Of a stretch of DNA of 64,000 bases, positions 19,180 to 31,809 are shown piece after piece; the stretch's first letter is position 1; each line of letters starts with the position of its first letter. The DNA lies in the NCBI GenBank assembly GCA_963920665.1, contig OY987266.1, forward strand, positions 5,833,001 through 5,897,000, given 5' to 3'. The DNA is from Straminergon stramineum. Taxonomy: Eukaryota; Streptophyta; Bryopsida; Hypnales; Calliergonaceae. A program made the position numbers and the translations under genes. Below the pieces are notes generated by a model. It was not told where the DNA came from and ran no database searches. It saw only the letters and a program-made list of their open reading frames with translations.

Positions 19180-22010
19180 TTAGCTCAACGAAATGTTGGG
19201 AGTCACCGAGAGGAAATTGAAAAAACGGAGAAAACGATGGCTGCTTGTGTTAGGAAGGAGCAGCTTCCTCATCAGTCGATCCTCGCTCCTACTCTGCCTT
19301 GTGTTTACCCGAGCTCGCAAACCGACCTCAGTGCAAATGCGAGCCCAGCTTCACCCTTTTCACTCAAGAGGGTAGTACAACATCGCAACGCAAACTCTTC
19401 GGTTGTAACCACAATCAAAAATCACAGTTTTCCGTCGTGACAAGTAGTGATTGGCAAAAACATTGTTGGGTTGAGGGTGATAGTGATGGCACTCAGTATG
19501 CAGACAAGAGAGAGCAGTAAGGCAGTTCTAGACAATTGTAATATACGGAATCTTGTGTCCATATTTGAAGATTGCAGAACAATCAAGAGGTCCAAAGTTA
19601 GATGCAAATGAAAAGATGTCAGTAAATGTCATTCAAACTTTTTTATGAAATGCCACAGGCACATGAAGAAAATTGTCTGATAGCCAAACATCAAGAACCA
19701 GCTGACAGCATTCTCCAACCAGGAGAGCAATTCGACAGATACCAAGAACCCAACAAGTCCTCGGCAGATGGCATGTAACTTCTTTGCTAGAAGATGAAAT
19801 GAAAATGACACACTTCCACAACTCAGGAGAAATGCAAAATGTCTATCAAATGGAGTCGTTCAAGAATTCCACGGCCAAGGTCCAGTGATGATCGAATAGG
19901 ACACATTAGGGTACAACAGGAATGGAACTTCCGAAGAATTCCATAGTCACTATCCAGTAAGAATACATCTAATGGGACACACAAGGAACTGAAATTTCGA
20001 GACAAAAGGAAATTTGTCCATCTCCATTTTGGACTTCTCCCTTGCCATATCGAGTCCGGAGTGCTGTGTCGGTAGAGCGAGGAGTTCTCAAGTCAGTAGA
20101 TCTGACTATTCTTCAACAGCGAGGAGTTCTTCGAGAGATCCACTTCACACACACAAAGGACTTGAGATTGGACTTACTTGCCTTCCAGAAATCCAATTCT
20201 TCACAAGCGAAGTATCCGATATATCAACAGGAATGGATGCTACCTCACCAGTGCACAAGGGCGAAAGTCTGCAAATTTATTTCTCCCGTGGTGACACCAC
20301 ATTCAACTTAGCTCGAGTTCACCTAGTAAGTAGATAACTAGTGTTCATCCCTGAACATTGTGCACTATTAAAATGCCTTCAAAACTCCCATTCACTACCA
20401 TTTTATATTAGATTTCTCTTGAGGCACTGGTGAGGCGACATTCCATCTAGTTACAGATCATCCTGTGCTCCCCCACACCCGCCCTCCTCGGCACCCCAGA
20501 ACCGCTCGTCGTCCTCCCAAACCAAGCTCCTTTCCTCCAATTTGTCCGCGCATGTCGTCAACCAAGCCAAGAAGCTCTCGGCTTGCACCGGTCCGTTCTC
20601 GTCGTCGTGGCAAAACGGCACAATTTGCCCCACCGTCCCCAACTTACCGGGATCCATATCAAGACAATCATTGTCGCCACATCCATCGGATGTAAACGGG
20701 ATCCAGCGGGGGTTCCACCAATTCGCCTTGAAGTGGCCCTCGTCGTCCGAACAGGTCATCGCGTCCCAATCGTCAAACGTCCCAGCGTCCAGAAGCTCCT
20801 TCAAGCAGGTCCACTCGTGTATAATCTCCTGCGTGGTCAGGAGGCCACCAATTCCAAGGAGAGCCTCGGACATAGTCGCCTGGCCGTTGTGACATTTGAG
20901 GGAGAAGCGGAAATCTTCCGGGAAGGGGAAGCCGCCGGTTGCAGCCTCCGCTGCGGCGATTTCTTCTTCAGTGGCGCCGGGGTTGAGATATGGTTGTGGG
21001 ATGCTGGGGAGGGTCAGTAAGAGAGCTTCTATTCTCTGCCACTGGGTGGTGATAGCATCCATCTCTATCACTTGAAAGTCCTGTCTCGTGCGTTACAACG
21101 TTAGAACATTTGCTAGAGTGGACTAGCTCTAAGTGAAGGTCCGGTTATACATAGGAACTAACTTCGTGGCAGACATGATCATCCACGGAAGAGAGCTTCA
21201 CAGGGAAGGCTACCATAGTGTCGGCAAGCTTCGCAGCGAAGAGTTGGGGACTTCGGGCAAGTACACACAAGCAAGGCTCCAATCCTATACTGGGGCGTCA
21301 AGAACACGCTGGATTCCGACTTTTTTCGAGAACTGGCGCAATTCTGGAAGGAAGGAGTTTGACAGACCTGTCAGAGTGGCGAAAATTCGCCACCAAAACA
21401 AACTGAATGGTGGTGCGGGTTCTAAGTTCCAGCTTTCTGGGCGAGACTCCGCGGGTGAGGGGGTGGGGTTTTCAACCTTGGAGCTAGCTGTCGGTAGGAA
21501 GGAGTTTGCGATTTTTCTTTATTCGGGCTGACCGTTGACACCCCCAATTATTCTTCGCGGTCAGCTAGGCAAATTAGTTGCTCTGGGAGCTCTCACAGTC
21601 GGTAAGCTTGCGCCAGGAGGTTAAGGTAATCACGCCTCCTGATGGCATGAGTACCTTGCATGTGGCTTGAAGACTACGGTGGGTGCTCCCCAAATCGCCC
21701 TGTGTCTAAAAGCGCCATCTACAGCAGATGAACATTCCTAAATTCAGTTATGTACCTATTTGCATAGAGCGCTTTTAGAAACAGACTTTGATTGTGAATA
21801 ACTTTTGCATATAATATCCAAATGAGGTGTTCTTTGGTGCATTGGAACCTCCTTTCTCTTGCCAACAAGGAAATATAAATATTTGATCAGCCCAATAATA
21901 GTAACAATGCACAATACCAACTTTTGGCACTTTTGGGTGTATCTACCTTAGTACTAAGCTTACTTACCACGGCACACTAAATTCAAACCTGGATGCCCTA
22001 CATTGAATAG
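19180..22010. repeat. SUKH duplicated unit, copy 2
   Basis: Second copy of the unit described at 12060-14700, offset by about 7.03 kb. Relative to copy 1 it carries an extra segment of about 280 bp (21676-21955; starts acggtgggtgctcc) just before the shared aagcttacttacc. Part of that segment (cctcctttctcttgcc... tttgatca) recurs at 62455-62545, so it is itself a dispersed repeat. Confidence 0.8.
20451..21062 (-). CDS. SMI1/KNR4 (SUKH-1) domain protein, copy 2
   Basis: 203 residues, identical in every position to the product of 14031-13420, and the DNA also appears identical at silent sites: the three overlapping frames on the opposite strand translate identically too. ATG at 21062, stop at 20451-20453, no intron. 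It carries the same motifs: PGAT, FPEDF, HNGQ, WNPRWIPF, CLDMDP, SFLAWL. The two genes lie in the same orientation 7,031 bp apart. An intact frame in both copies and the loss of the third suggest the intact ones are still functional or were recently homogenised. Expression cannot be judged from the sequence. Confidence 0.85.
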   Translation of the reverse strand: MDAITTQWQRIEALLLTLPSIPQPYLNPGATEEEIAAAEAATGGFPFPEDFRFSLKCHNGQATMSEALLGIGGLLTTQEIIHEWTCLKELLDAGTFDDWDAMTCSDDEGHFKANWWNPRWIPFTSDGCGDNDCLDMDPGKLGTVGQIVPFCHDDENGPVQAESFLAWLTTCADKLEERSLVWEDDERFWGAEEGGCGGAQDDL

Positions 22011-22249
22011 TAAAATTAGGTTGTTCCTGACTAATTTCTCAACATTTGATACTAAATAAATATTTACAATTACTGTATGGGATTGAATTACTTTTGAATT
22101 TCATATTGTTGTATTTGGGACTGATGAACCTCCATGTGTACAAATGGAAATTTTTTTAGAAATATTTGTTGACTTTTATAGCTTGTAGAGTAACTTTCTA
22201 GGGGTAAGGCAACCTAATTGTTAAGGCAACCTAATTTCACTATTTCGTA
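22011..22249. mobile_element. Family A short derivative (MITE)
   Basis: About 240 bp with family A ends (attgaatagtaaaattagg at left, ggcaacctaatttcactat at right). The interior joins the left end of the 2 kb element directly to its acctccatg...aaatatttgttgac segment and right end, as expected for an internally deleted derivative. It is the reverse complement of 41488-41736 in overall layout. Confidence 0.65.
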
Positions 22250-22726
22250 TAGTTTCATTACCACTTTGCAAATCACTAAGAGCAACCCTACAATAGACTC
22301 ACCAAGGCCACAAGCTAGATGTTGGTTTGGCGAGTGGTTTAGAAGACTGGGCCGTGTTTGCTCCTCCTATGCCCCACTGCACACTCGCCGAGCAAACATG
22401 CCAAATGGGGTAAACAACACTAGGTACTTTCATATATGAGGAATCAAAAAATAGGAACTCGAATTTGAATTCATTGAGAATTATGTACTTGAATCTACTA
22501 TGTATGGCTCCTACACATAGCATTTCAAATTTATTTTTAAATTATTTGTGAGAATACCCAAGTTCACTACTATATACACATGGAGTTATAGGAGGTAGAA
22601 CAATACATGTGGGATATGTAAATGAGATCCACTAGGAGCTCAACTGCTAATAGTTAAGTCAAAAATAGAATTTGTGTTGGAAGTAGAATTTCAAACCTCA
22701 TTTTGGTGTGGTAAAATAAATTTTTC

Positions 22727-22990
22727 TAAAAAATTTTGAACTAAAAAAAGTTTTTAAATCAAGTTAAATTTTACCTCCAAAAATCCGTTTGAGTTTTCAA
22801 TCCTCCAATCAAAGATTATGGACAAAATTTAGAGAAGATGTTTGAAAATGTTAAAAAAAAATTCCTTTCAACCCCTATCTTGAATTTTGTTTATAACTTT
22901 TGATTGGAGGATTGAAATCTCAAACGGACTTTTGGAGGTAAAATTTAACTTGATTTAAAAACATATTTTAGTTCAAAATTTCTTCGAAAG
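22727..22990. repeat. Long foldback inverted repeat 1
   Basis: Arms of about 100 bp (22727-22830 and 22890-22990) are near-perfect reverse complements: the left arm contains atcaagttaaattttacctcc and cctccaatcaaa; the right arm contains tttgattggagg and ggaggtaaaatttaacttga. The loop is about 60 bp. A diverged relative of one arm is at about 60960-61150. It could be a foldback transposon; no gene lies in it. Confidence 0.8.
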
Positions 22991-23130
22991 TCATTCAATA
23001 ATGCAGTGAAGTTTCCTTTGCTGGTATCTTACAAACTTATAGAAATTACATTTTGCACTACAATAAAGTTTCCTTGACTTGTGTTAAAGAATTGAGATAC
23101 GAATTTGTGCTAATGATTTTGAGACATGTT

Positions 23131-23325
23131 GAGGGGAGGAAAGCTCTTGATAAACACATGGGGTGGTAGGAGATAGGGCAACCCATGTGGGATATGTGAA
23201 TTAGAATTAGTAGGAGCTTCAACAACTCATGGTTGAAGCTCCGACTAATTCTAATTCACATATCTCACATGGGTTGCCCTATCTCCTACCACCCCATGTG
23301 TTCATCAAGAGCTTTCCTCCTCTCG
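23131..23325. repeat. Long foldback inverted repeat 2
   Basis: Arms of about 93 bp (23131-23223 and 23233-23325) pair over cacatggggtggtaggagat, gggcaacccatgtg and gaattagaattag, with only a handful of mismatches and a loop of about 9 bases (aactcatgg region). A single diverged copy of the arm is at 22575-22645, outside the first inverted repeat. A transcript through this would fold into a long hairpin. Confidence 0.85.
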
Positions 23326-24809
23326 TGACAACTCAAATTCCAAGGTTTCTTAAGTGTGAACAGTGGGTAATGAGCAGTTGCATTTGAGCAATAAGCTTTT
23401 CAATTAGATATTTTTTAAATTTCATAATTACCATTAATTCTATACTTAGAAATGAAAGTGCAAAAAAAAATATAAATTTAGATGTAGATCACTTACTCAT
23501 CCATTGCTTTGGATGGATGAAGATGATAGCAAATGAAAGTTGGTGGGTGGAAAAAATTCCATCCTAGAAATTTTTATATTAAAAGAAGTCAATGACATCA
23601 TAAAACATCTAATTTAAAGATAGATAAGGTACATTCATTTGATATTGATGCAAGTGATGTAAATTGTTTAGATTGTAATGCACACATACTAGCCTTTTGT
23701 GAAGGGTCTTAAGAACCTCCTTGGTTCCAAGGAGGCTCTTAGGGAGACAATAATCATAAGCATGGATGGCTTGAATTAAATTGGTGAAGTCCCAAATTTA
23801 CATGCATTTTTTTTTTGGATCAAGAAGGCCACCTAAACAATCATTCCAAACACTCTTACAAATTGATTGGATAGTAAAATCATCTAACATACTTCATTTT
23901 CAAGGGGCCCCTAAAAGCTTGCTTGATTCCAAGGAGGCTCATAAGGAGACGATAATAAAGAATAAAGATGGCCTAAGCGCCTCTTTGGTTTTGAGAAGAC
24001 TCTTATAAGCACATATGAATCCATGAGCCTCCTTGGTTCCTAAGAGGCTCTTAGTGAGTTGTAAAAATCTTCACAAATTGGAAATTGAAGACTATGCTTT
24101 GTTAAATGGAAGGCTCAAGGATAGGAAATTAAGAGGAAAAAATTATAGTCCTTCATCCATCATTGAATCTAAGGATGCAACATTGCTAAAGTATGAGTAG
24201 GGAGCAACAAACATTAAGCATTGAACAATGAATGATGAGCGTTTTTAAAAAAACTTGTGGAAAATTTAAAACTTCTCAACATATGAACGATGTCTATATC
24301 TATGGTTTTGTGAAAAGATATGACTGTAAATGAGTTTGAAGAGGATGAATAGGAATGATTGGATTTGAATGAATTTTTTGTAGTTGACTTTGTTGGATGA
24401 AATAAATATATTGTTCATTGCATTACATGATGGATGACTATTGAATGGGACTAAAAACTTAGTTGTTTAAGATAAGGGTTGATGTCCAAGTACCTTAAAT
24501 TGATGATAGATAGATTTTTGGAAACTAGGGACTTGTATTTATATGGCATCATAAAACCATTTCAAGGAAGGTATTGTTTCCAATGAAAATTTATAATTTC
24601 CTTAAAGCATTACTGAGGACTAAGGTTGATTATTCCTATGCTAACACCAATGTTTATGAGTTCTAATTACATTTTGCCATTAGATAGACCAACATGTTGC
24701 TAGTTGAAACTTGAAAGAAATAGATTCAATCCACACATATTCCAATTACTATCTATGAGCTAAAAATATAGAATTTTTTACGTTGTGCATGGAACCTCAA
24801 TAATATGCG
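23326..24809. other. AT-rich intergenic DNA with scattered aaggaggctct motifs
   Basis: No gene recognised. Between about 23710 and 24060 the motif tccaaggaggctcttaggga and variants occur four times, an outlier of the array at 27.4-30.3 kb. Confidence 0.5.
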
Positions 24810-27212
24810 TTGACCCCTAAAGTCCTATAGTCCCAAAGTGCTTGTGAATTTGGATAGGCTTGAGTGGCCTCAATTCTTATCATGATTTTCTAAAACTTTT
24901 TTTGAAGATAGAAAATCACATTAGCTTTCTAGAAATATAATTCTTATTTCAATCATTGCCTAGGAGCAAAAGTTATGCCACTCTAAGTCTAAAATGTAGT
25001 TGAAGGAATCAAGGGGTAGCACCCAAAAAATCACAAAAAGATGAATATTTTAATTTTTAATTTCTTTCTCAAAGATTATATTTTTGCGTACATGTGAAGC
25101 TTGGATTAATTCTATTTAGACTAGTGTAAGTTGAGAAAATTATGGACAATCTTGTTTTTTATGGAATCAAAGCATCTTCTAGAAAAAATAACTTATAGAA
25201 TTCATTTCTGAAAAGTTGAAACAAAAATGAAATTTTTTTGTGTTTTTTTGATGAAAACAAGCCTTTGGAACCTTACAGGTTAAGCCACCAATAAGAATGA
25301 ATAAAATTTACTTCACATACAAATTTAGCATTCAAGGAATCTTTTCCAAAGAATATAAAAAGATGAAGGATGGAATATTTTCTTCATAAAAAAAACTATT
25401 TTTTTATAGAAGAAATAAAGATTAAAGGATCCTTGACTCCTTGAGGACGTAGCATACTTATGCAACAAGGTTACATGATGCAACCTAGTACTTCCTCTTG
25501 CTCTTTTGTACATGCCTTCAAATTTTTTTTCATACTTCTTCCTACATTTTTCTCATTTTTGATTGAGCTTCTATTGAAACATTTATGTCTTCTTCTTTAT
25601 CCTCATAAAAATCATGGACATTGGTTGATTAAATGATTACTAGTAGAAACATAGTCTACATAGACTGTGCTTAAAGTCCTACACTTGACTAGTTTTTCAT
25701 TAGTTGGAGATGAATGACTATTCATGGGGTGAAAACATTCCTAAATAAGAGCAAGAGTAGTTGAAATACTAAGGTGAAGCTTAAATACAAAATAAAGCAA
25801 GAATTTTGACTCTATTGAACTTAGTACTTAAAAAAGTACAAACGGTGCTTAAATCAATATCCAAACTATATATGCTTTGCAAGTAGCCCAGGTGGCACCA
25901 ACAAAGAGGCCCTAGGATCCAAGAGTACCTCCTTTGCACCTTGAGCCCTTCACAAAGAATTAAAAATTCTTCAAATGACACCCCAAATTCCTTTGACGAA
26001 AGGTCCCTTGGCACTAGGGATAGGTTCTTAGGCTTTGAAAGAGCCTCCTATGGTACTAGGAGCCCTTCACAAAGAACTAGGCATCTTTCTAAGGACAACC
26101 AAAAAATTTCAAGAGATTCTTTAAGCAGCAAGGGAGGTTTTCAGGCATGGCATCAAAAGACCTTAATAAAGAAAAACTAACACCAAAAAAATTAAGAGAG
26201 AATCTCTTTGGCACCCAAAAATGTCTCTTTTGATCCAAGAAGCCTTCCTTTGGCTCCTAAGGACCTTCACAAAGATCTAAAAGTACTTTAAACCCCTAAA
26301 GACCAAACTTTGTTTTTTGGCAATATAGAAATTTTGGACAGGTACGTGTGGCTAGAGATTTCTATGTTTTTGTTCCAAACTTTAATGGAAGGTGTAGATG
26401 AGGAATATCTTTCATATGCACCAAATTTCAAGACATTTTGAAATGTGAGTCAAAAGTTATGGCCTAATATGTAGTTTGTTTCTCAACTCGAGCAATCCAG
26501 GTAGATTTGAAAAAATCACTTTTTCAAAAAATAAAAATTTGAAGTTGGTTTTCTTAATTTCTATAGGCATAGAAAGCCTTGATTCATTCCACTTTGATCA
26601 AGGAGTCAAAAGTTATGAGATGTTTTAGTTTGTGGGAAATTATGGATTCTCTACTTTAGAATAAACTTTGAAGTCCTTTATTTAACTCAATTTTCAATAT
26701 TTTGGGAAAAAAAGTTTTAAAAATTAGGTATAGATTGTTTATTACAACATTAAAACCATTAGGATTGGCATTTTTCAATTCCATTAATAAATTGTTAACA
26801 TTTTCGTATTTTGAATCATTCTCTACTTTTTTCTACTTACTATTTTTTTTTTCTATATGTTGCACAATTCCAAATGATTAGAAAATTCTCAAGCATGTAG
26901 CCAATTTGCCTTGAAGAATGAATCTAAAGAGGCACAACCATTTTGGACATTTTTTCATACAAATGTGACCTTGTGAAGTGCAATTATTGGTAAGGCCCAA
27001 AAAATGATTTTTCACTTCAAATGCTAATATCTTGCAATCTACATGGTGGAAATTTTTGAAAATTTTCTACATCTTTTCAATATAGCTTACTATAATATCC
27101 TATGGTTACATGTATCTAAAAATGATATTTTTCAAAAATTTGGTACTTGTATTAGAAATGGCAGTTTTTGAGAGTTTTTGGTGATAACATAGTCAAGGAA
27201 CTTTAGGGTTAC
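24810..27212 (+). mobile_element. Large TTAA-type element, family E, diverged copy
   Basis: The left end TTGACCCCTAAAGTCC and right end ggaactttagggTTAC resemble the ends of the family E element at 45695-46635. The outer parts are homologous (gcctaggagcaaaagttatgcc; tatggacaatcttgtttttt; atatcttgcaatct). It is about 1.4 kb longer than that copy. The interior includes ccaag/agcccttcac-type repeats at 25900-26280. Both TTAA sites have one mutation, in keeping with an old insertion. No transposase ORF. Confidence 0.5.
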
Positions 27213-27399
27213 CAACACACCTAAAAAATTAAAGGAGATTTTCTTGGCATCATGGTAAGGTTTCTAAGATCCAACACAAACTTCCATGGTACTAAAAGAC
27301 TTTAACAAAAAAACAAAAGTCTCACAAATGACAACCAAAAAAATAAAAGGAGAATCTTTTGGCACCAAGACATGTCTCCTTATATTTGTAGAGCTTTTA

Positions 27400-30290
27400 T
27401 TGCACCAAGAAATGACTCTTCTAATTTGAAAAGCATTCTATAGCACCAAAGTCTATCTAATGACATGAACAAAAAATTAAGGGAAAGCCCTTTAGCATCA
27501 AATAAGGACTCCTCAAATCCAATGAAGAGCCTTTTTTGGGGCTCGAGAAGCCTTCATTGGATTCTCAAGAAGTGATCTTTAGAAGAGCCTTTTGGTACCA
27601 AATAAAGCTCCTCAGATTCGAGAAGCCTTCATTGGGTTCCAAGGATTCATCTTTGAAGAGCCTTTTGGTACTAAACAAGGGCTCCTCAGATACAAAGAGC
27701 CTTCCCTAAAAAAGTCCTTTAGCACCAACAAAGGGATCCTCTGATCCAAGGAGCTTTCTTTAGAAGATCCCTTAGGCACTAAGGAAGGGCTCATTGGATT
27801 TGGAGAACCTTCCTTGGATTTTAAAGAGTCTTAGTTGAGAGAGCCTTTAGCACCCAAGAGGGGCTCCTTGGATTCAAGGAACCTTCCTTGGAAGAGCCCT
27901 TTGGCACCAAAGAAGGCTCTTCGGATTTGGAAAGCCTTTTTTGGATTCCAAAGAGCTTTCCTTCGATGAGCCATTTGGCACCAAGGGAGGGCTCTTGTGA
28001 TTCAAGGAGCCTTCATTGGGTTCCAAGGAGCCTTCTTTGGAAGAAACTTTTGACACCAAGGCAATGATGCTAGATTGTAAGCAGGGAGCAATGAGCATTT
28101 AGACTTGAGCATTCATTAAGAACTTTTAAAATGAAAATAGACATGTCGGAAATAAAATTAGTAATGTCAAAATTACTAAAATAAAAATTATTAAAAATAT
28201 ATTTTTTGAAATATCAATTTATTGCTATAAATTTTTTATTTTTCTTCAAAAAATCAATATTTTATTTTATTTTATTCAATGGATGGCTCCTTGGATCTAA
28301 AGAGCAATTTCTTATTGCCAAAGGCACCTTCCCACTATTAATGGAATACAAGAATTACAATTTTTTGTTTTTTCAAAAAATTATTCATTGTAGGGCTCCT
28401 TGGATTATGAGGAGCTCTCCTTGGGCTCTAAAGAGCCTTCCATTTACTCTAAAGGACCTTTATAGAGATCTGAAGACCTTTAAAGAACCTCAAAAATAGA
28501 GGTAGGCTCTTTTGGTACGAAAAAATGCCTCCTCAAATTCGAGGAGCCTTCTCTTCACACCAAGAAAAGGCTTCTTGGATTCAAGAAGCCTTCTCTGAGC
28601 ACCATGTAAGGGCTCCTCGGATTTGAGGAGCCTTATCTCGGCACTAAGGAAGGGCTCCTTGGAATCCCAGGAGCAGTGTGCTAAATTGAAATAATAAAAA
28701 AATAAAAAAAATTGAAAACTCGAATTTTTTTCCTCGAATCCGAGGAGTCCTTTGAGCTACATTATTTTCTTTTTTTTAATTTTCTTTTTCACAAAAAATA
28801 ATTTTGAAATTTCAAATTGTAGTTTAAATAACCCTCCAAATTAATAGAGGGAGGGTCTCTACCTTTGATTTAAATGACTTAGACATCAATCCTTATCTTA
28901 AACATCTAAATTTGTAGTTATTTGGATAAGTGTTTACCCTAAACCACAATTATAGGCATCTCATAGTGGAAAGTTTAAAAATTTTACAATATTTTTTTAA
29001 AATGGTCACTACTCAACGTTCATACTTTATCAACCCTAAGCACCAAGGAAGGGCTCCTTGGATTTGAAGAGCCTTCTTCAAGAGAGCCCTTTGGCATCAA
29101 AGAAGGGCTCCTCAGAATCGAGGAGGCCTCCTTGCATTCCGAGGAGCCTTCTTTACAAGATCTCTTTGGCACCAAAGAAGGGTTCCTTTGATCCAAGGAC
29201 TCTTCGTGGAGAAGCCTTCATTGGATTTTGAAAAGCCATTCTTGGATTACCGCTTTAGCAACAAGGAAGGCTCTTCGGACTCCAAAAGCCTTCCTTTGGA
29301 GAGCCCTTTTGCAACATGGAAGGGTTCTTGGGATTTGAGGAGCCTTCCTTGGGTTCCGAGAAGCCTTGTTTTGGAGAGCCCTTTGTCACTAAGCAAAGGC
29401 TTCCTTGGGTTCCAAAGAGCGGTCTTTCTTGGGTTTCAAAGAGCCTTCTTGGGAGAGTTGTATGCACCAAAAAGGGCTCTTGAGATCCAAAGAGCCTTCC
29501 TTGTTGAGTTCCGATGAACCTTCAATGGCACCAAGAGTGTATCTAATGACATACCAAAGAAAATTATGAGGAAACCCTTTTGCCCCAAGGATGGGCTTCT
29601 CAAAGCCGAAGAACCTTCCATGGACTCTAAGAAACCTTCCATGGACTCTGAGAAGCATTCCCTTGGCTTGGAGGGACCATCACAATATATTAAAGATCTT
29701 CAAATAAACCTCCCATTAATTGAGAGGTATCCTTGGCACCACAAAATGGCTCTTTGCATTCAAGGAGTTGCATGGTGAATTTTTATTTTTTTTCATATTT
29801 TTTTTAAAAGAAAATTGAATTTAAAAAAAATATATAGTTCTAATAATCCCCCAAATTAATAGAAAGAAGGTCTTTTGGCACCAAGAAATGGCTCTTCCTA
29901 TCCTAGGAGCCATGTATGGAATCAAAAAATAATTGAAAAAATATATATTGGCAATTTTTTTAAATCATTGTTCAAATACCTTCCCAAATTAATAGATGGA
30001 GGGTCCTTTGGCGTCAAGAATTGGCTCCTTGGATCTTAGGAAGAAAATATTTTTTTCTTTAATTTTAGAGAAGGAAATCAAATCAAATTCAAACAAACCA
30101 CACACACATCCCCCCCAAAATAGGAGGGGTCTTCTGTCACCAAAAAATGGTTCCTTGGATTTGAAGAGTGGTTTGGTGAATTCTTTTTTAATTAATTTAA
30201 TTGCAATTGTGTAATCCCTCAAAATATTAGAGAGTGGGTCTTCTAGCAACAAGGAATGGCTCTTCACATCCAAAGAGTCATATGTTGTTC
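27400..30290. repeat. Degenerate minisatellite-like array on CCAAGGAGCC/GGCTCCTTGG
   Basis: Dozens of imperfect copies of a phrase like ggcaccaaggaagggctcc, ttggattcgaggagcc and ttccttggaagagccctttt, spaced roughly 50-70 bp. The words aaggagcc and ggctcctt appear on both strands, so the unit is partly self-complementary. Short AT-rich stretches (28140-28260, 28690-28990, 29780-29970) interrupt it. Short ORFs through it give repetitive K/G/S/E/P peptides without a shared frame; I do not regard them as genes. Confidence 0.8.
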
Positions 30291-31809
30291 AATGGTGCTC
30301 TAGGTCTAGCAATCCTATTTAAAACCCATTCTTTCCTTAAAAGATGTATGCATAGGAGTTGATAGATAAGACCATAAGACACATGTGTTAAGTAGTAGTT
30401 ATATAATGATTGATTGGAGTAGGTGACAATGCCTTAATAGACTAATTAGTTCAAATTAGGAGTAGTATTTGGCACCCTAAAGATGACTCAAATCATTTGA
30501 AAAATTGTAAACATTTGAAAAAACACATACAACAAGGCCAAATTCAAAGTTCATACAAAGTTACGTTAAAAGTGTTTTTAGGTTCCGAGGGAACTTAAAC
30601 CAACCATGGAGGAGTGAATAAAGTTTTGTAGGCAAATTTATACTGCCCTAAATGTTTATTGTAGGGTTTGTAATTTGGGCATGTTTTGCTAAATCCCTCA
30701 TCAACTTTTGAAATTTGACATGCATTTAATTAAAAAAATATGGAATACAAAAAAATTTAGTCCTCAAATCACATTCTAACTGGAGTCAAACTTTGTAAGC
30801 TAAATTAGGGCGGTTTCAAGAAAAATATTTTCTCTTAACCTCAAGCCCTATCATCTTGCAATATGTGAAGTCAAAGTTTTTGAATTTTTTCCCACATATT
30901 ATAAATTTTTGTTTCTAACTTTTCACCAATTATATTTCAAATTTAAGAAATTCCAATTTAAATAGAATCATCAAGAAATGACTAATATATTGTCAATTCA
31001 CTTAACCTCCTTTCATTGCAGGGTGATTTAGAGTAAGCCATGCTCTATATTTTCTTTTGAAATTTTTCATGAGTGAACCTCACATCATATAATTATAAAT
31101 GGTAAAACCATTCATTTTTTAAAAGAGAAAAAAATTAACTCCAAGAAGGCTCAAAACCTATTCACCTTATTTTGCAAGAGTGAAAAAGGATTTTTTTTTC
31201 TTACTTCAAAAATTATAATCTTTCAATACAAATGGTCAAAATGGGCTCAAATCTTTTCTACACATTGACTTACCTATTTAATACACCATTGAATGGTTGG
31301 AACTCCAAAAAAAGTTTTAGTTTCTAATTTTGGACAATGTATCAAAAATTGGTAGTTTTGGATTTTTTTCTCTTCCAAACACCCTCTACCCTTTAGGAAT
31401 TAAATGAAACCCATTCTCATTATATTTTCTTTCATTAGTCAAATATTTTCAATCTCTATAACAAAAATTGCAAAAAAAATAGGACCTAATTCAATGGAAG
31501 TTCCAAAAAAGATACTAGGGATTATTTCTCTAGAATTACTTGAAAGGTGTCCCAAAGTTCCTAGGTCCATGAAATGTCTTTGAAGACCAAAAGACTTTTT
31601 CCAAAATGTTGGCTACTATTCATAATAATTTAAAATTCCATAATATCCAACCCAAGAGCAAATTCCAATTATTTTCTATTCATTGATTCACAAAATGTTT
31701 GGAATTGTTTTCTAAGTTTTGGAGGGACTTTTGATAAGAATTTTTATTGACATGTTTTTTTTGTTGGTCTTGTATTATTTCAATTAAAATAAAGAATACA
31801 TAATTATTG
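30291..31809. other. AT-rich intergenic DNA, no gene seen
   Basis: Patches at about 30850-30910 and 31200-31270 resemble the interior of family E elements (atcttgcaat...gtcaaagtttttgaa). Otherwise no feature can be supported. Confidence 0.45.

Noticed and set aside
29188..29778. ORFs of 68-109 codons on both strands in the CCAAGGAG array
   Set aside because: They arise from repeat periodicity, overlap on both strands, and share no conserved frame between units.
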